From Tribonema minus (taxonomy: Eukaryota; Sar; Xanthophyceae; Tribonematales; Tribonemataceae), in contig JAFCMP010000013.1 in assembly GCA_017506865.1 (NCBI GenBank), positions 1,240,001 through 1,304,000 on the forward strand: a stretch of DNA of 64,000 bases, given 5' to 3'. A program made the translations under genes and the position numbers. Below, piece by piece: positions 55,825 to 64,000 of the stretch (positions are counted from its first letter, which is position 1; the number at the start of each line of letters is the position of its first letter). The notes under the pieces were generated by a model. It had not been told where the DNA came from and searched no databases. It worked only from the letters and a program-made list of their open reading frames with translations.

Positions 55825-56944
55825 CGCAGCGTCGTCCGCTGTACAAAGTTTCGCAGGAGCGCTGCTGCTGCGCGCGTTTTTAATTGCGCGCCAACACATA
55901 ACGACGATGATAGACACAGTCAGACCGCGCCGCAATGGCGGTGCACACATCGAGTGTATAGTCTATTTTGCTGTTGTTACTGCTGTGATGATGCGCCTGC
56001 TGATTGCTGCTGCTAGTGGCGCACGCTTTGTGCTCCGGCAAGATGCGCAGGCACATCGCGCCGCATTGCACATAAATTGGTGTCGCAAGTGCGCCGCTTG
56101 CGCGCTGGCATGCTCAATGCGACAGACAGGCGCCAGCAAGCTGGCAAAACAACAGGAGCACAGGACACAAAGCATCGCAGCAGCGCCACGCGGCGCAGTG
56201 GCAGCACGTAAAGCACATGAATATTTAGATCGCCCACACCTTCCGCCTGAATTTCAGCTATTGAAAACCCCACTGCTGGAGAGAAGCAGAAAACTGGGCG
56301 CAGCCGTTGCGCGCTCTTACGGCGCCACCGGTGCAGCGTGCGGCGAATTGAGTGCTTCGCCTCTCTGGCGGTACATGCATAGCCGCTTCTGTCTTGGGCG
56401 CGCGCACGGGCTTCTGGGCTTGGGGCCATGCTGTGGTGCTGCGCTTTGCAGTCAAGGCCCACAGCACGCTCTGCGACAGCCTGAATGACGTCAGCAGCTG
56501 CGCCGCACTGCTCTCTCACTGCATGCACTAAGCCTCTGCGCTGGCTATTTCAGACTTGAAGCAACCCTAGTGCAGCCTTGAGGCTCTTGTGAACCTCTAG
56601 CCATCTTGAGTGGCGGTAGCCACTAGGGGTAGAACCGTACTGCAACAGGCACTGTTGCTGCCGCCGCTGGCATCACCTGTGCAGCGTTAGGGTTGGCAAC
56701 TAAGTAGGGCAGGGGCAGGGTTAGGGGTTAGGGTTGAAGCAAGTGCTGCACCATATACATCAGACAAAGATGATGTAAATGTGGGCCGTGCACCATACCC
56801 AAGTCTGCAACGCCCAAGCCAGACAAGTTGCCCGTGCGATGCAGTGTGTGCCTGCATAGCGTGGTGCGGGTTGACTCGGCCCAATTACATGACTGCTGCG
56901 CTGCAGCAACAGCGCTACAGCAACAGCGTCACTCCTTCACGGGA
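55825..56944. other. Downstream flank of the EGY gene
   Basis: No supportable gene. Overlapping long frames on both strands (about 55960-56530) have no motif. One block (about 56060-56220, minus sense) is a diverged inverted copy of about 62685-62850 (frame LNIHVLYVLPLRR versus LNIDVLYLLPLHC), so it is a dispersed repeat. Telomeric units lie at 56686-56736. Confidence 0.5.
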
Positions 56945-59202
56945 AGCCTTTGTCACAGTGGCACGTGAGTCTGCTTGTTCGTTTCTGTGTGAAGAATGCC
57001 CCCCCTGCCGTCTGCAGCAAGAACAACGATGCAATCGTGTGTGATGCGGAGGTCAGCGGTTTTATCAGTTTTTGTTTTGACAACTGTAAGTGAAGTAGCA
57101 CGTGACGCTCCAGCTGCGGACATTGTGCTCAACGAGACACACAGCAATGTCAGTTGTCGAATGAAAATCAGGTGAGCTTACTGCGGTGGTCATGGCGCGC
57201 ATTCACCGTCAACTTGAGTTGCAACATCTGAATGTTCAAGATTATACTATCGGGTACCGATTCCAATGTACTTTAGCATCACCAGCAAGTGGTAAATTGT
57301 TAGAAGTTTGCTGATGCTCTACGCTTGTTGGAGTGATGTGGTCACGCTGTGCACAATGCAGTGAATGAGCGAATCTGTCTTGGTTGGGCGAATTCAGCGC
57401 CCAAGGCCCCCACACCACAGCAAGGTGCAGACCGATAGCAGGGGAGACTACACTGGCCTACAATGATGCTACTTCAAAATTGAGGTACTTTGAAGTATGT
57501 AAGGTTCATGCTTTAACAATACATGTGCACTATCAGCAGCTACTTATAGTTACGCATACCTCCAGGGGTAGGGGGCATTTGGACATGGCGGGTGGCCCTA
57601 GGGGGGCGGGGGGCGGCGGGTGCGGGGGGCGGCGGGTCCCCCTGCCCCCCCAGAAAGGGGCATGCGCGCATACATACATGCCCCCCCGCGACTCAGTACT
57701 GTTTTCTGGTCGCGAGCCACCGTCAGTGCTCCAGCGTCGGCCTCGAGACAGGTCACGGTCTGGTATGGCACAGGCTGCGCTGCGCAAGTGCGACGGCTGA
57801 GAGGGCATGTGGCCCGGGCTAAAAGCGCCGCACGGAACCTCCCACATCAGCGGCCGACACTGCATTTGCTGAACCTGGCGACTCACTCGTACAACGAGTC
57901 GCCCGGCTCGCCATGTCCGAACGCCTGCGCTAAACGAGGGTACTCGCACTGCGAGGTCTAAATCGTGCAGTTCAGGGCCAGGCCAGGAGTGTACTCGAGC
58001 CGGTGCGCCTGCCTGCTGCTCCTTATGAGCACATATTGTCTACCAAGCCTCTACTCACTGAATAGCTGTATAACTTCAACTGCCTTGACGTGCGCATGGC
58101 AGGCTGAAGCTGCACACGGCAACGGAACCTCAAGCTACGGCAGCCGCAGAAGCAGCCTCGTGATGCAGCCAGCACATGCGCGACGTAAATGGCGCCAGCC
58201 ATTGACACGACGCAGTGGTGCTGCTTCATGTGCTGCTGTGACCATTGTCACTCAACGCTGCCCAAACGCCAGTATGCCCCGCAGGGGCAGCGTAGGGTGA
58301 CAATGGGCACAGCATCGCGTGAGCAGAGCTGCTGCGCTCACACCACGGCCAGCACGGCATGTGCTGTTGCACGTGGCTGCTGGTGCAGTTGCTGCGGCTT
58401 AAGGAACAGATGCCACATAACTTCTAGCTGTCAATATGCAAGCAGTCTCATCATACAAGCTGCTAGGTAAGTAGAACAAGGCTCGCTAAACGACATGGCT
58501 CACCGGTACTGCAGGTGGAGAAGGGCTCTCGTGATGTCCGTGCCGGGCATTGAACCTCACGATCAGAGTTGCGGTGGCTCTAGCCTCGGTCGCATGTTTT
58601 TAAGCCCAGGCCAGGGTGTCCGCTGCAGCAGACGCAATGGGACCTCCGAGCTACTCACTCCGCCGACGCAGGGTCATCGCCCCGCTGACACGAGCAAAAA
58701 ACCCCACTGCCTGGAATGCCAGGGATGGTGTGGAGCCAACAGCATATATGAAACATGCTGATGACTCAGGGGAGCGCGTCTGAGACTGCCCCTGCAACCA
58801 CGCTGCTAGTGGTTGCCGCCCACACACCATCACTTCATGCGTGTGCGCCATAGGACATGGCAGGCTTCTTGCAGCGCCCTGCACACGCATTGCTCTCGCT
58901 GCGCGCAGCAAGCAAGGGAGATGGATCACGAGGCTCTAGGAAGACAGCCTAGCGTCCTCGTGGTCTCCTGGCCGTCCTAGGCGGTGGTGATTTTCTGTTG
59001 GTGAACTCATATGTTTTCACTGTTACAGATGAGGGCGGTTACACTTTTCCAAGTGTTGACTTCAACTTCTGAGTTCGGACCAACAAGCCTGGGGGTGCAA
59101 GATGCAAGATGAGAGCAGCGCAGAAATTCTGCAATGAAACATCTGTAAGGCAGCGCAGCGCTGCCCTGCAAATGTTGATCAGGCCCAACGAAATGCGGGG
59201 GC

Positions 59203-59442
59203 TTGGGCAACAACCTGTCGTGTGAGCTCATCAAGATGAACATCGTGGCATCCATAGACATTTCAAACCAGATTGGTAGAAACTTTCAAGAACACACACA
59301 CATGTTCCTTTTCATGAATGCATCGGGCAAGGTGAACAACCGGCAAGAGGACCTTCTTTCTGAATTGGGTATAAATTACCTCCAAGTAGCGTTCAAAAAG
59401 GTTTACAACGGAGGCGACATGTGGCGACGCCTACCTATTTGA
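59203..59442 (+). CDS. Hypothetical 79-codon frame in the palindrome loop
   Basis: An A+T-richer open frame (with CELIKMNIVASIDISNQIG and ELGINYLQVAFKKVYNGGD) occupies the single-copy loop of the palindrome. Its composition differs from the host exons. It has no ATG before codon 11 and no recognised domain. It may be a fragment of a mobile-element protein or chance. Confidence 0.2.
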   Translation: MGNNLSCELIKMNIVASIDISNQIGRNFQEHTHMFLFMNASGKVNNRQEDLLSELGINYLQVAFKKVYNGGDMWRRLPI

Positions 59443-60992
59443 TACGTGTAGGTGATCTCACGCTGGGCGGCACTGCATCACAGATGTGTCATTGCAGATC
59501 TTCTGGCACTACTTGCTTGCTCCGTCGGGGAGTCGTACTCAGAGTAGATGAGTCACATGTAACCGCCAGTAGTGACATCAGCTTCACACACTCAGCACCA
59601 CCGCCTAGGACGACCAGGAGACCACGAGGACGCTAGATTTCACTTCCTAGAGCCTCCGTGCTCCATCTCGCTTGCCTGCTGCGCGCAGCGAGAGCGATGC
59701 GTGCGCAGGGCGCTGCAAGAAGCCTGCCATGTCGACATGTCCTTTGGCGCACACGCATATGAAGTGATGGTGTGTGGGCGGCAACCACTGGCAGCGTGGT
59801 TGCAGGGGCAGTCTCAGACACCCTCCCCTGAGGCATCAGCATGTTTCATATGTGCTGTTGTCTCCACACCATTCTGGCATTCCAGGCAGTGGGTTGCTCG
59901 TGTCAGCGGGGCGATGACCCTGCGTCGGCGGAGTGAAATGACAAGCTCGGAGGTCCCATCGTGTCCGCTGTAGCGGATGCCCTGGCCTGTGCTCTGAGAT
60001 TTTCGACCGAGGTGACGACCACCGGCATCTCCAACCCTGGGGTTCAAGGCCCAGCATGGACAGTACGAGAGCCCTTCTCTGCCTGCAGCGCCGGTGAGCC
60101 ATGTCGTTTAGCGAGATCTTCAACTTACCTAGCAGCTTGAATGACGAGACTGCTTGCGCATTGACAGTCAGAACAGCTAGTTATGTGGCATCCATTCCTC
60201 CAGCCGCAGCAGCTGCACCAGCAGCCACGTACAGCAGCACATGCCGTGCTGGCCATGGTGTGTGCAAAGAAGCTCTGCTCATGAGATGTTGTGCCCATTG
60301 TCACCCTACGCTGCCCATGCGGGGCGTATTGGCGTTTAGGCAGCGTTGAGTGAAAATGTTCATAGCAGTATGTGTAGCAGCGCCACTGCGTCACATCATT
60401 CCCTTACCCACGTGCTGCATGCACGAGGCTGCTTCTGCGGCTGCTGCAGCTCATGGTTCCGTTGCCGCATGCAGCTTCAGCCTGCCATGCGCGTTTTAAG
60501 GCAGTTGAATTCATACAGCTATGCAGTGAGTAGAAGGTTGGTAAGCGATATGCGCCCACATGGCGCAGCCGACAGGCGTACCGGCCCTAGTACATCCTGG
60601 CCTGACCCTGAACTGCACGAGTTAGACTTGCAGTGCAAAGTACCCTTGTTTGGCGCTGGCATTCGGACATAGAGAGCCGGGCAACTTGTTGCCTGGTTCG
60701 GCGGTTGCAGTATCGGCGGCTGTCGTGGCAGGTTCTGTGCGGGGCTTTCAGCCCCGCCGCTTGCCCTCTCAGCCGACGCACTGCGCAGCGCAGCCTGTGC
60801 TTGACCAGTCCCGTGACCTGTCTCGAGCCGATGCTGGAGTACTGACTGTGGCTCACGACCAGAAAACAGTACTGAGTCGCGGGGGGGCATGTATGTATGC
60901 GCGCATGTCCCTTTCTGGGGGGGCAGGGGGACCCGCCACCCCCTGCCCCCCCAGGGCCACCGCTGTGTCCGAATGCCCCTATGTGTTTCTTC

Positions 60993-61180
60993 ACGTTGTG
61001 CGCCCAGGTGTTGTCAATATAACGCACCTCGGTACCTGTACGACACTGTATACAATGCATCTCGGTACCTGTACGACACTGTACGACACTGGCGTACAGG
61101 TACTGAGATGCGTTGTATCGACAACACTGTTGTACAGGCATCGAGATGCGTTGTATCGACAACACCTGGGCGCACAACGT
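60993..61180. mobile_element. 188-bp MITE-like element
   Basis: Perfect 23-bp terminal inverted repeats (ACGTTGTGCGCCCAGGTGTT plus GTC) lie at 60993-61015 and 61158-61180. The interior is also largely palindromic, with repeated GGTACCTGTACGACACTG blocks. It lies in the part of the right arm that is absent from the left arm, so it inserted after the inverted duplication or was lost from the left. No target-site duplication was found. Confidence 0.7.
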
Positions 61181-62180
61181 TGCTGATTCGCTGATGTTTG
61201 TTTGAATAGTTAAAAATCCAAGAACTTTATTGTAAATCCATGGTTTTGAGTGCTCTCAACGCACATCTTTGAAGAACAACTACTTCGAAGTACGTGCAGA
61301 TCTCGTTACAGTAAATGACCTGATCCCATTATTCTATAGCTTTTATAAACTTCAGAAGTCTAACTTGACTTGCACAAATCTGGCCGCTATCAGCATCTTT
61401 GACTCGTGTCACGACACTGAATTTGAAGTCAAGTCATCAAAACTCAAATTCACAGCAGCCTACAAACAGTACTAAGAATTGTTGCAGTTCGATTACATTG
61501 ATGTGCTTGTTGATTTTTTCAAGGTGCCAGCCATTAAAAAATCTTGAATTAATAGACTCGATGTATCAGCCTGTTTTTATACATATGATCAGTAGCTAAA
61601 GATAAGCTCTGTTAAAGCAAATAGCACTAGATGATGTAGGCTAGTGTAGTCTCCCCTGCCAACAGTCTGCACCTTGCCGCGGTGTGGGGGCCTTGGGCGC
61701 TGAGATTGCCTGACCAAGACAGGCCCGCTCATTCACTGTGCGTTGTGCATACTAGTACGAAAGCGAGAGTAGCTGCAATCACACTCACAAGCGCAGAGCG
61801 CCAGAAAACGGTCAGTGTACCGCTTGTTTGTGGTGCTTCAATTGCACAATATTTGTACGTGATAGGTGTTGTCATCCGTGTTGTCATCCCTATTGACTCA
61901 CATTTTGCAGTTCAAGTCAAAGGTGAATGAGCGCCACGACCACCGCAGTAAGCTCAACTGATTTCCATTTAACTACTAACATTGCTGCACGTCTCGTTGT
62001 ACAGAATGTCAGCCGCTGGAGCGCCACTTGCAGTTGTCTCCAAAACTGATCCCCCCCCCCCCGCCCCCCCAGCTGACCTCCACATCAAACACGACTGCAT
62101 CATTGTTCTTCCTGCAGGCGGCAAGGGTGCCTACTTGACGCAGAAACGAATAAACGGACTAACTTGCCACTGCAACCAAG

Positions 62181-63282
62181 CTTCTTCAAGTTGTCACTGA
62201 GTGACGCTGTGACTGCAGCGCAGCAGTCATGCTGTCAAACTTCACCTGCATCACACAATGCAAGCATACGCTGCATTGCACGGTCAAAGCTATTCGTCTC
62301 AAGCGTTGCAGACTTTGCACGGTGCACGGCCCACACTTACATCATTATGCATGTCAGATGTATGTGGCACAGCACCAACCTTAACCCTCACCCCTAACCC
62401 TCCCCCCTGCCTCACTTAGACGCCAACCCAAACGCTGCAGGTGATAGCCAGCACAGCAAGTTGCGTATAGTGAGAGCAGGGCAGCGCAGCTGCTGACATC
62501 ATTCAGACTTTTGCCACGCGTGCTGCAAGCCTTGACTGCTAACGCAATGCCGCCAGCGCTGGCTGCCCCAGAGCACGCATGCGCATCCAAGGCAGAAGGC
62601 GGCCACGTACCAGAGCGGCAAAGCACTCGATCTGCGGGTCGTCAATGACCGGAAGACTGAAGGCAGGCAGGGGGTGTGGGCAATTTTAAGTTAAATATTG
62701 ACGTGCTTTACTTGCTGCCACTGCACTGCATGGCGATGGTGCGTTACTGCATTTTTGCATGTCTGGTGCTGCTTGTGTTTGTTGTTGCGTCCATGTGTTG
62801 TCGGCACCTGGACGCCTACTGTGCCAGCGCCTTTCATTTTGTTGGTATGATGCATCGCACCAAGCATGGCATGGACAGCCCCAGCATACTTGTATGGGCG
62901 CAGCTGCAGCAGCAGAAATTGCTTGTTTTTGAGCCCGTGGCGTGGGTTAGGGTTGGTAGTAGGGCTAGGGTTAGAGTGGGGGCTAGGGTTAGGTAAGGTT
63001 AGGGTTAGGGTCAGGGCACCTGCCGCTTACTTCGGGTAACGACTAGGGTTATGTGTGCAACGCAGTACAAAATGCGGACACATCTTAGAGCACGATACAC
63101 ATAGTCAGACACCCCTGCGGTGGAGACACACATGTGATTTTTCTGTTGCCATGCTGTGAGGCACCTGCTGGTTGCTGGTGGTACGCATTGGCCTACACTA
63201 TGGGTAACATTATGTGAAGGCATGTGTTGATGAAACGTGCCGCAGCTCTCTGCAAAATCCATGGAGTGGAGGTACACCACAG
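62181..63282. other. Flank with telomeric tracts
   Basis: No supportable gene. CCCTAA units lie at about 62380-62405. A longer degenerate TTAGGG tract occupies 62945-63019. A plus-strand frame at 62676-62996 is a diverged inverted match to about 56060-56220 and runs into the telomeric tract, so it is not a convincing gene. Confidence 0.45.
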
Positions 63283-63592
63283 CAGGGGCAGGGCACCAGT
63301 GTAGAAAGAGCGAATGCAAGCAGCACAACCAGCACCGTGCCTCTCCCTTTGTCAATCTCTGACATCTGTACGCAATGGTACCGCGGCAAAGCAATGCCAT
63401 GAAGTGTGCCAGTCTGCAGCAGCAGCATGTGAGCGCCCAGCACGGCGGCGGTGCGCCACTCCGCAATAGTAAGCCGGCTGTCGTAGATAGAGCCTTTAAA
63501 CCTTCATGAGGCTGAGAGCGGGCAGACAATGACACGCATGACCTTCCTACAATCAGGGGTGCAGGGTGACAAGGGTGCTCCATGGACAAAGC
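63283..63592 (-). pseudogene. Decayed inverted copy of the EGY gene 3' end
   Basis: On the minus strand, 63592-63414 matches all of EGY exon 14: the acceptor CTGCAG, a CACCCTGCACCCCTG block, and RTAAVLGAHMLLLQ against RTAAVLGTLTLLLQ. 63366-63283 matches exon 16 (MSEIDKGRGTVLVVLLAFAL against VSEVDEGRNTVLLVLLAFAL). The metal-binding LDG is replaced, and the early part of exon 14 is frameshifted. Exon 15 is missing; only about 47 nt separate the two parts. Intron sequence before exon 14 is partly conserved, so it is a genomic copy rather than a retrocopy. No matching upstream exons are in the window. Confidence 0.8.
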
Positions 63593-63851
63593 CTGCAGCG
63601 CACGGTCGTCACAGCGCTCAGGACAGCGTCAACCTCAACTGTGCCTGAGGTGCATCATTGCTTGCGGCAGTGCAATGTTTGTGATTGTCTCAATGATTGC
63701 CGCGCTGCAGTTGAAATAGGGCGGCGTGCCCGGCCACATGCAGTAGGGTCCCTCGCCCGACCTCCGAACTTCTTGAAGATGTAAGGGAGGGCCTTAACTG
63801 TTGATTGACTGATCAATGACTGGGATCTTCTAGCGTGCGCACACATCTTGT

Positions 63852-63878
63852 TAACCCTAACCCTAACCCAACCCTACC
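63852..63878. repeat. Interstitial telomeric repeat (CCCTAA)
   Basis: Four CCCTAA-like units near the right edge, 70 bp from a copy of the dispersed GGGC-GCCC hairpin motif (63950-63983). Confidence 0.92.
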
Positions 63879-64000
63879 CTTCGTGTGGTGGTTGTCATTG
63901 AGACTCTAGACTGTCACAAGTATATTCCGTACAGCAAGCTTAGATACCATTCATCTGGGCTATTTCGCGGCCTGAGCGAGGATAAATCAAAAGTACAAGT

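Larger units (their letters stand above)
56945..62180. mobile_element. 5.2-kb imperfect palindrome (inverted duplication or foldback element)
   Basis: The left arm (about 56945-58985) and right arm (about 59600-62180) are reverse complements over most of their length. Matching blocks are 56950-57200 with 61920-62180, 57350-57490 with 61620-61750, 57560-57960 with 60600-60960, 57990-58500 with 60090-60590, and 58500-58985 with 59600-60090. The loop is about 600 bp. The right arm has about 660 bp of extra sequence (60965-61620). Both arm ends carry a similar short frame (MSAAGA..KTD..HDCI.VL), diverged and shifted near its end. No transposase was recognised. Confidence 0.85.

Noticed and set aside
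55553-56528. 311-codon plus and 171-codon minus frames after the EGY gene
   Set aside because: The plus frame overlaps the last EGY exon in another frame. Both lack motifs, and part of the block is a dispersed repeat.
63011-63589. 192-codon minus-strand frame as a gene
   Set aside because: It runs through the EGY pseudogene in a frame that does not match the parent protein in its first half. Openness is chance.
63283-63592. EGY fragment as a processed (mRNA-derived) retrocopy
   Set aside because: The introns appear missing, but sequence upstream of exon 14 including its acceptor is conserved, so a genomic origin is more likely.

Overview
The window is nuclear DNA of a eukaryote, most likely an alga with a complex (secondary) plastid such as a haptophyte or pelagophyte. 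The evidence is four large intron-rich genes with GT-AG and occasional GC-AG introns, very GC-rich exons in more mixed introns, TTAGGG-type telomeric tracts, and a chloroplast EGY-type protease whose N-terminus looks like a signal peptide followed by a plastid transit region with a Phe near the predicted cleavage site. The species assignment is inference. No bacterial operon, CRISPR array, tRNA or rRNA gene was seen.

Layout. 1-5888: no supportable gene; repeats and a nested hairpin. 5889-14348 (minus): a secreted or ER prolyl 4-hydroxylase in eight exons that join in phase (597 aa). 16140-24115 (minus): a multi-exon gene of unrecognised family, 5' end unresolved. 27231-40682 (minus): a ten-exon, 1455-aa SH3-PH-MyTH4-RhoGAP protein with a coiled-coil tail, related to ARHGAP39/Vilse. 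40683-42224: a shared divergent promoter region. 42225-55824 (plus): an EGY-type plastid site-2-protease-like M50 metalloprotease in about 16 exons. 56945-62180: a 5.2-kb imperfect palindrome (inverted duplication) with a small MITE-like insert. 63283-63592 (minus): a decayed inverted copy of the 3' end of the EGY gene.

The dominant unexplained signal is in the introns. At most splice junctions of all four genes the terminal 20-90 nt of the exon, together with the adjoining splice site and intron flank, is repeated 1-6 times inside the intron. I call these exon-echo arrays; there are about 33. Donor-side copies lie downstream of the true exon end and acceptor-side copies lie upstream of the true exon start. 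The most striking array repeats the HExxH active-site exon of the EGY protease, giving five copies that all keep HELAH. Other window-wide signals are G-runs just after donors and C-runs just before acceptors in the transcribed sense, about 20 interstitial telomeric tracts (three of them head-to-head or tail-to-tail), a dispersed GGGC-loop-GCCC hairpin motif, and ACTTCGAAGT palindromes.

Exon coordinates were derived by hand from splice consensus, reading-phase continuity and protein-family motifs. They have not been checked against transcripts. The four genes have no obvious shared pathway: a Rho-family GTPase regulator, a plastid membrane protease, a secretory-pathway hydroxylase and an unknown.
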